DNA from: Saccharibacillus qingshengii
Lineage (GTDB): Bacteria > Bacillota > Bacilli > Paenibacillales > Paenibacillaceae
DNA: 64,000 nucleotides
Assembly: GCF_013185195.1 (NCBI RefSeq)
Contig: NZ_JAAZWC010000010.1
Coordinates: 1-64,000 of the forward strand
Direction: 5' to 3'
The notes below the pieces were generated by a model that saw only the letters and a list, made by a program, of their open reading frames with translations, had not been told where the DNA came from and searched no databases. Shown here in pieces: positions 40,818 through 48,915 of this stretch. How positions within the stretch are numbered: the stretch's first letter is position 1; each line of letters begins with the position of its first letter. A program made the position numbers and the translations under genes.

Positions 40818-42141
40818 CTGCCGCCCCTCCTTTTTCCGTCGCTTTTTCCATTGATTTTTCCGTTAATGTATCGATCTCGGACTGCCGCGTGAACAACACG
40901 CCCTGCGTCGTCGTCATTCCGTTGACCCGGTCGCCGATCTCCAGCCATTCCGCGTGCACCGCGTGCTTGGCCGCAAGTTCGCCGATCCAGGCCCGGAACT
41001 CCGTCTGCGGCATTTCCCAATCGTGGTCGTCGTGCCGCATGCCTTCAAGTTCGTAGAAGACGTTAAAGTCGGCGTTCGGTGTCGTGATCACGAAACGGTC
41101 GAAATTCACTTTTTTCAAAATAAGACGTACGAGCGCCGCCGCTTCCTCCGTGCCCATATGCTCGACCACTTCCGTGAGGATCACGTCGACCTGCTCGCCG
41201 TTGTACGAGTCCAGAAACTGCGCGAGCGAAGCGAACGGGATCAGGTTGTCCAGCTCTTTTTTCTCCGCTTTGCGCACCGTTTCTTCCAGCACTTCGGCGT
41301 TCACGTCGATCGCGTAATAGCTGTAGTCGTCCTGGATCCGCGCGGCATAAGGAATCGCATAGAACCCTTCGCCGCAGCCGATATCCAGAATCGATTTGTC
41401 GAACGCCAGCCGCTGCGTGATCGCGCTGCGCCGCTGGAATGCCGTGCCGCCGAAGTCGAACCGAATATCATAGCGATCGGTGCGCTCCAGCTCGGCGGCG
41501 TATTTGCGGAACATCGCGCGCGAGCCGAGGAAATTGCGCACGAACAGGCTGCGGATATAGAACGGCGCGTCGATGATGTTCACGCTGCGGATGTATTTTT
41601 CCACCACCGGTTCGCTGAGGTCGATAAACTCTTTGCCGAACATCGACAAGAACAGGAACAGGACGCTCGCGGCGTGCAGCAGGACGTAGAGATTACGGTT
41701 GGTTGTCATCTTGAGGCTGTAACTTTTGTGGGCCAGAAGCTCCGCTTCGAACTTGATGTCCGGAAAATGCTTGGCAAAAAAGTCCAGGTACCGGTCGCGC
41801 TCGACATGCACCATATTGACGAACAGCGTATGCGTATGCCCTTCCGTGTCGCGGTCGTCGGGTTTGAGCGGATGCGAGAAAAACTCGTTGATCGCGTTCA
41901 GCGGAAAAAGCGGCGTGTTGTAGCGCGATACGTTGAGGTATTCGAATTCTTCGTGTTCGCTGCGCTTGTATGAAACTTCGTTGTCGGCGTCCTTGAAATA
42001 CACGTTGAACGTCTGCGGATCGCCGTACCAGCCATAGGCCAGCCCTTTGCGGATCGGACGGATCAGCATGCCGGTAGACGGGTTTTTGCGAATGAGAAAA
42101 GAGAAATCGGGATGCGTCGAGCTCAGTTGGACGATGGCCAT
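40798..42141 (-). CDS. hen1: Hen1 RNA 3'-terminal ribose 2'-O-methyltransferase
   Basis: Bacterial Hen1, 447 residues, which methylates the 2'-OH at the 3' end of a broken RNA before sealing. The N-terminal half is the bacterial Hen1-specific domain; the C-terminal half is a SAM methyltransferase with LDIGCGEGF (about 252-260). The metal-dependent motif ExxEH is present as EVVEH (324-328) and is completed by histidines in MRHDDHDW (370, 373). GAAGGAG precedes the ATG at 42141. It overlaps rlaP upstream by 19 bp and pnkp downstream by 20 bp, giving tight coupling of the three genes. Confidence 0.95.
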   Translation of the reverse strand: MAIVQLSSTHPDFSFLIRKNPSTGMLIRPIRKGLAYGWYGDPQTFNVYFKDADNEVSYKRSEHEEFEYLNVSRYNTPLFPLNAINEFFSHPLKPDDRDTEGHTHTLFVNMVHVERDRYLDFFAKHFPDIKFEAELLAHKSYSLKMTTNRNLYVLLHAASVLFLFLSMFGKEFIDLSEPVVEKYIRSVNIIDAPFYIRSLFVRNFLGSRAMFRKYAAELERTDRYDIRFDFGGTAFQRRSAITQRLAFDKSILDIGCGEGFYAIPYAARIQDDYSYYAIDVNAEVLEETVRKAEKKELDNLIPFASLAQFLDSYNGEQVDVILTEVVEHMGTEEAAALVRLILKKVNFDRFVITTPNADFNVFYELEGMRHDDHDWEMPQTEFRAWIGELAAKHAVHAEWLEIGDRVNGMTTTQGVLFTRQSEIDTLTEKSMEKATEKGGAADERIHA

Positions 42142-42974
42142 GGGTGCTGCTCCTTCCAGGCGCCGCGCAGCACGGACACAAACAGCGGATCGAGCCGGTC
42201 GTCGACCGATTCGCCGGAGTCCGGCAGGTGCGGGGCTTGCTGCTCATAGTAGTGGATCTGTGTTTCCAGATATTGATTAATAACCTCAATCCGCGGTTCT
42301 TCCTTCAGTTCGATACCGGTTTTTTTGCGTTCCAGCAGCTGCTCGACCGCCGTCTTCAGTTCGCCGGGAGCAAGCAGCGTATCCTTGAGGGTGTCGAACG
42401 CCATCGGAGGCAGCTCGTTGTACCGTTCGATCCAGGCGCAGGCGAGCAGCGGACGCAGCACGTAGAAATATTTTTTGCTGCGGACGGCCCCGCCCTGCAG
42501 GTAATCCCGGTAATTGCCGCGGGCCATATGCAGGTAGTGGAACGTGCAGGCTTTGGGCGAAAAAGACGGCCCGGCCAAATCGCGGATCTGCGCCGCCGCT
42601 TCCGGCAGCTCGCGGTACACGATCGGCGATTGCAGCCATTCCAGCAGCGGCGGATTGCTTTTGCGGAACAGCCGCAGCGCTTTGCGCAGATCCCAGCCGT
42701 TCACGTCGAGCAGGTCGCTGATCGGACGTTCGATTACATCGCGGCGGTCGAAAATCGACAAGTATTCGTCGGGCTCGCGCACGTACAGAAAGCGCACATC
42801 GTAGTCGCTATCTTGCGAAGGAAAGCCCCACGCCCGGCTGCCGGACTCGCAGGCATACAGAATGCGGACTTTCTCCTCGCTTTCGATGCGGGAGAGTTCG
42901 GCTTGGATCTCGGCCTCGATATGGGGCGAAATGTGTGCAGCAGCGGCGTTTTCGGCAGCACGGGGATGCTTCAT
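42123..42974 (-). CDS. rlaP: RlaP-type pol-beta nucleotidyltransferase of the RNA-repair operon
   Basis: A 283-residue nucleotidyltransferase of the YcgL/RlaP family (COG3541 type), known from comparative genomics as an RNA-ligase-associated polymerase-beta-fold enzyme; its biochemical role is unproven. The catalytic core begins GSRAWG (45-50) and continues FPSQDSDYDVR with the metal-binding Asp pair at 57 and 59. It is first of three overlapping genes with hen1 and pnkp, so a role in nucleotide addition or end-processing of RNA is a reasonable inference. GGAGG precedes the ATG. A terminator-like hairpin lies about 186 bp upstream. Confidence 0.9.
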   Translation of the reverse strand: MKHPRAAENAAAAHISPHIEAEIQAELSRIESEEKVRILYACESGSRAWGFPSQDSDYDVRFLYVREPDEYLSIFDRRDVIERPISDLLDVNGWDLRKALRLFRKSNPPLLEWLQSPIVYRELPEAAAQIRDLAGPSFSPKACTFHYLHMARGNYRDYLQGGAVRSKKYFYVLRPLLACAWIERYNELPPMAFDTLKDTLLAPGELKTAVEQLLERKKTGIELKEEPRIEVINQYLETQIHYYEQQAPHLPDSGESVDDRLDPLFVSVLRGAWKEQHPWPSSN

Positions 42975-43458
42975 GGTGTTCTCCTCCTTCGGATTCGGCG
43001 GCTTCCGCAGCGATCCGGGCGTTACGGCTGCGGGACGGGCCGGATAGCTTCGCGGTGGGCGGGATGGCGGCCGGGCGCTTCACTTGGTTAAGGCTCATTT
43101 TGCCGGAAAAGAAGGTTTGGGGGAAGGGCGGAAGTATGGCGAGCGTTAGAGACAACGGCAAAAAGCCCCGAACCGTGAAAAGTTCGGGACTTCGCATGTT
43201 GAAAGCTTCTTGATTCGTGCTGATTGCGCAGGCCAATGTACGCAGTCCGAAACGCCTTGAGTGCGGCATCGGTCGTCTAACGAATCGTCATACCCTTATT
43301 GGCCGTTATGGAGACGTTTTTCACGGATTTTGATCAAATAACGTGATGTAGGTTCGTTAACCGCTGCGAACGCCGCAAAGATGCGGAATACCGAAATCCG
43401 TACGCTGCCAGCTTCGGGATTTCGGGTGTCGGGAGGTACCGGCCGGGTTGGGAAAAGA
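42975..43458. other. Non-coding leader region upstream of the RNA-repair operon
   Basis: No gene is supported here. It holds a terminator-like hairpin (43160-43191) and, near 43277-43355, more TAACG-type repeat elements (TAACGAATCG..., ATAACGTGATG...). I found no convincing sigma-54 or sigma-A promoter for rlaP. Confidence 0.5.
43160..43191 (-). terminator. Terminator-like hairpin upstream of rlaP
   Basis: A 10-bp stem with one mismatch (43164-43173 with 43182-43191) followed by five T on the minus strand. It may end lipoprotein-gene transcripts (stop at 43459) or act in the rlaP leader. Confidence 0.6.
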
Positions 43459-44061
43459 CTATTCGGCTTTGACAGCCGTTTCGCCGGTTACTTTCGCACC
43501 GTCTTCAAGTTTGAATGCGTCCAGTTGTTCTTGAGTCGAGAAGTACAGATTGCCTTCAACGGTCGCGTCTACCACTTGGAAACCGTTGGCCGTTACGTAC
43601 ACGTCGCCTTTGAATGTGCCGCCTTGAATACGTGCATTTTCGCTGTTCACTGTCAGTTTCGGAGCCGTCAGTGTGTAGCGGGCCGTTACATTGCGGTCTG
43701 CGTCCTGCGCGTACAGAGCGATTTTGCGGGCAGGTTCGCCTTTATTTTCGAAAGGTCCGTCCAGTACCAGATCCTGATCGATCGTCAGGTCGTTCAGCGC
43801 AGCGATGATCCATGTGCCTTTGGCGCTGATTGCATTTACGAAAGCATCGTTGTCGTTCACGATCGAAGCCGTCGTGTCTGCATCGGTTGCGGCTGGAGTT
43901 TCGGTTTTAGCTGGAGTTTCCGTTTTGGCCGGAGTTTCTGCCGCAGCCGGTGTTTCGGTCGCTGCCGGTGTTTCCGTTTTGGCTTCTTCGTTGTTTCCGC
44001 ATCCCGCCAACAGAGCAATCCCCAATACCAGACCCACGCTTACTACTTTTTCATTTTTAAT
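43459..44061 (-). CDS. Putative lipoprotein with broken or non-canonical start
   Basis: A lipoprotein candidate of about 200 residues, family not recognised. After the lipobox LLAGCG comes a TETPA-repeat linker (TETPAATETPAAAETPAKTE) and a C-terminal beta-helix-like domain (repeating short V/I strands: GGTFKGDVYV, DATVEGNLYF). The well-placed ATG at 44054 reads Met-Lys-Lys-stop; one extra A in the A5 tract there would give MKKVVSVGLVLGIALLAGCG, a perfect lipoprotein signal. Otherwise the start must be ATT at 44061 or GTG at 44037. It may be phase-variable, mis-sequenced or non-canonical. The coordinates use ATT. Confidence 0.65.
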   Translation of the reverse strand: MKNEKVVSVGLVLGIALLAGCGNNEEAKTETPAATETPAAAETPAKTETPAKTETPAATDADTTASIVNDNDAFVNAISAKGTWIIAALNDLTIDQDLVLDGPFENKGEPARKIALYAQDADRNVTARYTLTAPKLTVNSENARIQGGTFKGDVYVTANGFQVVDATVEGNLYFSTQEQLDAFKLEDGAKVTGETAVKAE

Positions 44062-44254
44062 TCTCCCCTTATGAATAAGTTCTCTTTAATTTGTTCAATA
44101 TATCACAAAGGTTAAGGTAATAAAGTAATATTTTTCACAAAGTTTTATCTATTTTTTGAACAATCTAAATTTACTGGATCAACGCCCAAACGCGCTGTTC
44201 AGACACAGAGCGAGCAAATGAGAGCCCTTCCCTCCCTTCCATTCAAGCACGCCA

Positions 44255-44296
44255 AGTCCCGCACACTGCCGACAGTCGGCGGTGCGCGGGATTGGG
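44255..44296. other. Long imperfect hairpin downstream of aroD
   Basis: AGTCCCGCAC...GTGCGCGGGATT arms around GCCGAC-AGTC-GGC form a long stem without a T-run. It lies 76 bp past the aroD stop. The rest of the gap 44062-44371 shows no gene; it is AT-rich near 44085-44175. Confidence 0.5.
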
Positions 44297-44371
44297 GCTG
44301 GCAGAGAAAGCAGCAGAGATCCGGAGTTCGTCTCTAAATAGCGATTCACAAGAATACAGAGACAGACTGCC

Positions 44372-45130
44372 TTATTCGCCGTATAGGGCCGACAGAATGC
44401 CGCGCAGTTCCGCCGCAGCCAACTGCCCGGGGGCGGACGCCTGCCGGGCCGCGCCGAAAGTCAACGCGGAACCGAACGTCCCGCCTGCGACCCGGCTGAT
44501 CGCGCCGATCCGATCCATCGACATCGTGATAATCGGTCCTGTGCCTTCCGAAGCGACGATATGCGTCGCTTCCAGCAGCGCCAGTACATCGCCGGCATTA
44601 TGGGGCATCACCGCGATCTTCGGCAGATCCCCGCCCAGTTCGCGCGCCCGCCGCAGCCGGGACACAAGCTCTTCTCTGGGCGGCGTCTTGTCGAAGTCAT
44701 GGTTGGACACAATCGAGCAGACGCCAAGCGTACGCAGTTCGCGGGTCATCTCCCGAACCGCTTCGTCTCCGGTGAACAATTCGATATCGATCAGATCGGC
44801 ATGACCCGAAGCCGCCGCTTCCCGGTTCATCCGAAGATAGGCCTCCGTCGGCAGCTCGCGCTGTCCTCCTTCGCGCAGACTTCGGAAAGTGAAGATCAGC
44901 GGAAGCTCTCCCAACAGACCGCGCAGTTCGGCAAGCCTATCCAGTACGTCTTCGACCGAGTCACACGCTTCGAAGAAATCCACCCGCCATTCCACGATAT
45001 CCAGATCAAGAGCAAGCAGACGTTTCGCTTCTTCCTGCAGCTCTTCCCGATTCTTTCCGGTCATCGACACACAAATTTTCGGGGGGCCTTCTCCCAGGCG
45101 TACCCCTCTGACTTCCACGATCCGATCCAT
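44372..45130 (-). CDS. aroD: Type I 3-dehydroquinate dehydratase
   Basis: A shikimate-pathway enzyme (also usable in quinate degradation) converting 3-dehydroquinate to 3-dehydroshikimate through a Schiff base. The 252-residue TIM barrel shows ICVSMTGKN at the start, then DIVEWRVDFFE and LIFTFRSLREGG, the active-site His in SNHDFDKTPP, the Schiff-base Lys in LPKIAVMPHN, and MSMDRIGAISRVAG near the end. The ATG at 45130 follows AAGGGG. It sits alone between envelope genes, not in an aro operon; in Bacilli the type I enzyme is often an additional or biosynthetic form. Confidence 0.94.
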   Translation of the reverse strand: MDRIVEVRGVRLGEGPPKICVSMTGKNREELQEEAKRLLALDLDIVEWRVDFFEACDSVEDVLDRLAELRGLLGELPLIFTFRSLREGGQRELPTEAYLRMNREAAASGHADLIDIELFTGDEAVREMTRELRTLGVCSIVSNHDFDKTPPREELVSRLRRARELGGDLPKIAVMPHNAGDVLALLEATHIVASEGTGPIITMSMDRIGAISRVAGGTFGSALTFGAARQASAPGQLAAAELRGILSALYGE

Positions 45131-45244
45131 GCTGCTTCTGCCCCTTTCACCCGGCCGTCCGGTTGTTCTTTCTATTACGGTAACGCATATCCGCGTTAAT
45201 TGCCAGTGAGAGTTGTGCTCTATCCCGCTTTTTTGCACACAAAC

Positions 45245-45278
45245 AAAACCGCCTCTTCCCGTAAGGGAAAAGGCGGTT
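45245..45278 (-). terminator. Intrinsic terminator of the L,D-transpeptidase gene
   Basis: Stem arms AACCGCCT and AGGCGGTT with inner TTCCC/GGGAA pairing, loop GTAA, then T-run on the minus strand. Confidence 0.8.
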
Positions 45279-45346
45279 AAATGCTTCGGTAAAACCGAAA
45301 CCGGCTGGTCTTGGAAGTCGAAGCTTCGCAATCCCATGCGGCCTGC

Positions 45347-46240
45347 TTACTTCGGCGCGATCAGCGATACGACGTTTTCGGTGCCGTACCATTTGACCGT
45401 GTAGCCGGACAGCTTGGATACATCGCGCAGCGGGATGTACAGTTTGTTGCCGACAAAGCGGGAAGCCGTCATATTAAGCGTTTTGCCGTTCACTTTTGCC
45501 GTTTTGCTCTTGGCTTTGTGTACGATCGTTTTGCCGCCCACTTTTGCTGTGACGGTCATCGTTTTGGCATTCCAGTCCACCGTACCGCCAAGCATTTGGA
45601 AGCCTTCGCGCAGCGGCATATACAGACGGGAATCCAGCGTTACGATATCGTTCTTCATCGATTCGAGTTTACCGTTAACGAACACGCTGCCGGTGAACTT
45701 GCCGTCGCCGTTCAGGGCGTAGCCGTTGTTGGCCGCGATCTGCTCGAAGCTCAGGCTCGACGAGGTGATGACTGCGTATGTGCCTTTGTTGACCTGATCG
45801 AACAGCCAGTGGATATCGGCCGTGTGCATCCGGATACAGCCGGCGCTTACGTACTTGCCGATCGAGTTCTCGTTGTTGTTGCCGTGGATCGCATAAGTCG
45901 TGCCGTACGTGCTGCCGACTTCAAGACCGATCCAGCGGTCGCCCAGCGGATTCTTCGGATCGCCGCCCGGGATATTGTCCTTGTAATAAGGGCGGTTCTT
46001 GATTTTGTTCACGATCTCGAATTTACCCTCCGGAGTGAGGTCTTTCGTTTTTCCGGTTGCCACCGGGAAGGTCGAATTCAACTTCCCATTATCGAAAAAG
46101 GCCAATTGGTTCGTCTTTTTGTTGATGATGACCAGCTGTTCTCCGCTTCCCGCAGCCTGAGCGGCTCCTGCGAAGGAGAAGCTTCCGATGAACAAAGCCA
46201 GCAGCGTAAGCGCGGCCGTCCATTTTCTTAAATTCTTCAT
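45347..46240 (-). CDS. Secreted L,D-transpeptidase (YkuD) with stalk domain
   Basis: An exported peptidoglycan cross-linking enzyme (3-3 links) of 297 residues. Signal peptide about 1-29 (KWTAALTLLALFIGSFSFAGA). The YkuD catalytic domain spans about 34-165, with the His in YAIHGNNNENSIGKYVS and the nucleophilic Cys in SAGCIRMHTAD. A stalk-like (copper amine oxidase N-type) domain occupies the C-terminus (about 190-297), with DSRLYMPLREGFQMLGG and IPLRDVSKLSGY. AAGGGGGA precedes the ATG. The transpeptidase-first, stalk-last order is common in Paenibacillaceae. Confidence 0.94.
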   Translation of the reverse strand: MKNLRKWTAALTLLALFIGSFSFAGAAQAAGSGEQLVIINKKTNQLAFFDNGKLNSTFPVATGKTKDLTPEGKFEIVNKIKNRPYYKDNIPGGDPKNPLGDRWIGLEVGSTYGTTYAIHGNNNENSIGKYVSAGCIRMHTADIHWLFDQVNKGTYAVITSSSLSFEQIAANNGYALNGDGKFTGSVFVNGKLESMKNDIVTLDSRLYMPLREGFQMLGGTVDWNAKTMTVTAKVGGKTIVHKAKSKTAKVNGKTLNMTASRFVGNKLYIPLRDVSKLSGYTVKWYGTENVVSLIAPK

Positions 46241-46476
46241 ATGTCTTTCCCCCTTCTGATGCGTCGTGTCCTCGGACACGCTGTAGATCGATGCCTCTTT
46301 TCCTTTAGACGCGAATTATTCGAGATAAGTTGCACAAATCGACAAAATTTGCCTCGTTCACACGGACTTTCAAGAACATCGCCGTTCTATTTTACCCCAA
46401 ACCAAGCCGCGTGCTATCGATTTGTGCAAAAGAGACAAAACTGTATCTTTTGCCTCTGCCGCCGCGGCCCCTTTTC

Positions 46477-47064
46477 TTAACGGAACCATTCCCTGAACCA
46501 TCCGGCAATCGGCTTCAGCACTTCGCGTCTGAACCAGGCCAGCGGAGGGTGCAGCAGCGTCCGATAGAGCCAGTAAGCCGGCCGGACAATCAAGGTGCGC
46601 CACAGCCAGCGAAGAGGACGCAGGACAAGGAACTGCCAGAGGGCCGCCAAAGCTCTCCCCAGCCAGGCGGCCGCGATTCGGCACGCGTTTACCACCGGGA
46701 GCAGGATGTGCCTATAGAATCCGCGCAGCCCGTAGATCCAGATCAAGCGCAGCGGAAGGTACAGCACATAATAGAAAAAGGGATACACCAGATACGACCA
46801 CAAGAACAGAAGAAACGGCCGCAGCAGCTTCTCCCACAGCCAAAGTCCGGGAATACGGAACAGGTAGGTCCACAGCGGCTCCAGTACAAAGCGCCAAATC
46901 CAGGACCAAACGGGCAGCACAATCCGCAGCATCAGCCAGGAAAGAGCCGGGTCCAGCACTTGGTTCCACAGCCAGCCGCCGGCGACCTGGATCAGATAGA
47001 TCGGAAAATAAAAAAGGAAGACGAGACCTTTGAGCAGATTTTTCATGAGTTGTCCGATGGGCAT
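46477..47064 (-). CDS. Trp/Pro-rich membrane protein with about 12-residue repeats
   Basis: A 195-residue, strongly hydrophobic and basic protein with no recognised family. It is built of about a dozen units near 12 residues long with a pattern V/L-x-x-P-x-x-x-W, for example VLDPALSWLMLR, VLEPLWTYLFRI, LRPFLLFLWSYL, VLRPLRWLWRTL and LHPPLAWFRREV. Trp, Leu, Pro, Arg and Tyr dominate. The units would give amphipathic, membrane-lying segments broken by prolines. The start has AAAGGAGA 8 nt upstream. It lies just downstream of uppP and its terminator. Function is unknown. Confidence 0.75.
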   Translation of the reverse strand: MPIGQLMKNLLKGLVFLFYFPIYLIQVAGGWLWNQVLDPALSWLMLRIVLPVWSWIWRFVLEPLWTYLFRIPGLWLWEKLLRPFLLFLWSYLVYPFFYYVLYLPLRLIWIYGLRGFYRHILLPVVNACRIAAAWLGRALAALWQFLVLRPLRWLWRTLIVRPAYWLYRTLLHPPLAWFRREVLKPIAGWFREWFR

Positions 47065-47142
47065 GCACGGTCTCTCCTTTTGGGCGGGAATGATAGAGTA
47101 TACGTTTGCCGTGCCTTGGGGTTGCAGCCTGGAAAATGCAGC

Positions 47143-47176
47143 AAAAAGCCCGTACGGCTTCAAAGCCGTGCGGGCT
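47143..47176 (-). terminator. Intrinsic terminator of uppP
   Basis: A 14-bp stem with GT-type mismatch (47147-47160 with 47163-47176) and a T-run on the minus strand. Confidence 0.85.
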
Positions 47177-47206
47177 TGGGGTGGAGACAAATGCGCCTTC
47201 CGACCC

Positions 47207-48055
47207 TTAGAAGAACCAGACGAAGTAGATGATCGCCGCAAGCACAATCCGGTAAATCGCAAACGGCACCAGCTTGATCCGGTTAATCAGCTTCAAGAAG
47301 AAGCGGATCGAGATCATGGCGAACACGAACGCGCTGATGAAACCTACAATGAAGAAAGGCAGCGAATCCAGCGTGAAATATTCCCAGCTGTGACGCAGCG
47401 AGACCAGACTTGCTCCCAGCATGATCGGAACGGCCATAATGAAAGTGAAATCGGCCGAAGCCCGGTGGCTCATGCCGACCAGCACGCCGCCCGAGATCGT
47501 AGCTCCGGAACGCGAGAAGCCCGGCCAGAGCGAGACGCATTGAAACAATCCCATATAGAGGGCTTTTCCGTATGTAATCTCATCGACGCTTTCGATCACT
47601 CTGCGTTTGGAATTGCGCATGACGATATCCGCCACGATCATAAGAACCGCTCCGACCACCAAGGCGCCCAGTACCGTTCTCAGCGAGAACAAATGCTCAT
47701 CGATATAATCGTTGAACAGCAGTCCGAGAACAGCCGCCGGCAGCAGACCGATCAGCACATGCAGCAGATTCAGCTTGGGCGTGCCTGCAGGCGCACCCGA
47801 ATGCCGCCCGCGCAGCCCGAGCAGCTGATAGAACTTTTCACGGAACAAGATGACGACCGCGAGAATCGAACCCAACTGAATCACGACTTTGAAGGTATTC
47901 GCCACTTCTTTGGAACCGAGGAACTCTTTGGATTTGAGCCACAGGTCGTCGACAATAATCATATGACCGGTCGACGATACCGGCGCAAACTCGGTCATCC
48001 CTTCGACGAACCCCAAGATCAGCGCCTTAAACAAAGAAAATAAATCCCAATCCAC
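47207..48055 (-). CDS. uppP: Undecaprenyl-diphosphatase UppP/BacA
   Basis: An integral-membrane phosphatase that recycles undecaprenyl diphosphate to the monophosphate carrier for peptidoglycan synthesis; it can give bacitracin tolerance. The 282-residue chain has eight or so hydrophobic helices with the family motifs GFVEGMTEFAPVSSTGHMI (active-site E/S/H) and PGFSRSGATISGG. The GTG at 48055 is used, after a GGCGGGAG site. It ends with a strong terminator. Confidence 0.94.
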   Translation of the reverse strand: MDWDLFSLFKALILGFVEGMTEFAPVSSTGHMIIVDDLWLKSKEFLGSKEVANTFKVVIQLGSILAVVILFREKFYQLLGLRGRHSGAPAGTPKLNLLHVLIGLLPAAVLGLLFNDYIDEHLFSLRTVLGALVVGAVLMIVADIVMRNSKRRVIESVDEITYGKALYMGLFQCVSLWPGFSRSGATISGGVLVGMSHRASADFTFIMAVPIMLGASLVSLRHSWEYFTLDSLPFFIVGFISAFVFAMISIRFFLKLINRIKLVPFAIYRIVLAAIIYFVWFF

Positions 48056-48183
48056 TTTCTCCCGCCTCTCCGCTTTCTTTTATCGTGTTAAAGGCCTTTC
48101 CAATTTTAGCACGGCGGCGGCAGAGCAATCCAGCGCTTGGCATGCACGGCAGTGCGGCCGGGACAAGTCCCGGCCTCCATACG

Positions 48184-48891
48184 TTATTTTGCGTACCGGA
48201 GCAGGGCTTCGGCCGCACGCACGCGCAGCAGCGGATCGCCGCCGTGCAGCGCCTCCCGCAGCACGGCGACTGCTTCCTGCAGCGTCTCTTCGCCGACGAG
48301 CGCAGCGGCGCTGCCGCAGGCTTCCGCCTGCGGAGCTTCGCTTTCGCGCTCCAGCGCTTGCAGCGCCTCCGGCTTGAATCCCGGCAGCATGCCGCCCGGT
48401 GCCTGGGCGGCAAACGCCTCTAGCCCGGCCTGCTCGGCCGGCAGCGCAAAGCGTGCGACCCCGCCGTCTTCGGCCTGGCCGGATTCCGCTGCCCGCACAA
48501 ATTCGCGCAGCGCAGGGCTTAGCGCCGCGGTGGGCAGCACGCCCAGCCAGGTCACGCCGCGGCGGTGGCAGGTCGCTTCTTCCTTGCTGTCGTAATCGTC
48601 GCGGTAATAATAATCGCCCAGATCGCCCAGCCAGGTCCGTCCGCCGCAGGGAAGCAGAACATAGTCGCCGTCGTTCATGTCCCGAACGAACGCCTCTACG
48701 CTCCCAAGCCTCGACTTCAGCTCGTTCCCTTCATATCCATACACCCGATTAAGCCGCTTAGAAACCTCCGCCGCTTCCGCGTTTTCCAGACTTCCGATCC
48801 CCGGGTACCCGATACTGACGAAGCAGTCGCGCAGAAAGTCGTCCAGCCGGCTTCTTCCCCCGACGGACGGCGACATTCGGAACAGGTTCAT
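48184..48891 (-). CDS. Unrecognised protein with PUA/EVE-like N-domain and HEAT-like C-terminus
   Basis: A 235-residue soluble protein. The N-terminal half (about 1-120) has YVLLPCGGRTWLGDLGDYYY followed by CHRRGVTWLGV, a pattern that reminds me of EVE/PUA-type or Mrr-N-like nucleic-acid domains; this match is by eye and uncertain. The middle is Ala/Glu-rich. The C-terminus (LQEAVAVLREALHGGDPLLRVRAAEALL) reads as a HEAT-like helical pair. GGAGG is 9 nt before the ATG. It precedes uppP by 128 bp in the same direction; no functional link is clear. Confidence 0.7.
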   Translation of the reverse strand: MNLFRMSPSVGGRSRLDDFLRDCFVSIGYPGIGSLENAEAAEVSKRLNRVYGYEGNELKSRLGSVEAFVRDMNDGDYVLLPCGGRTWLGDLGDYYYRDDYDSKEEATCHRRGVTWLGVLPTAALSPALREFVRAAESGQAEDGGVARFALPAEQAGLEAFAAQAPGGMLPGFKPEALQALERESEAPQAEACGSAAALVGEETLQEAVAVLREALHGGDPLLRVRAAEALLRYAK

Positions 48892-48915
48892 ACGCCGCCA
48901 CCTCCGCTTCCGTTA

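Noticed and set aside
38604-40892. Long plus-strand frame (762 codons) antisense to pnkp
   Set aside because: The minus strand has full Pnkp motifs; the antisense translation has no recognisable domain.
42975-43160. Sigma-54 promoter for the RNA-repair operon
   Set aside because: No TGGCAC-N5-TTGC match was found, and no RtcR-like activator is encoded nearby.
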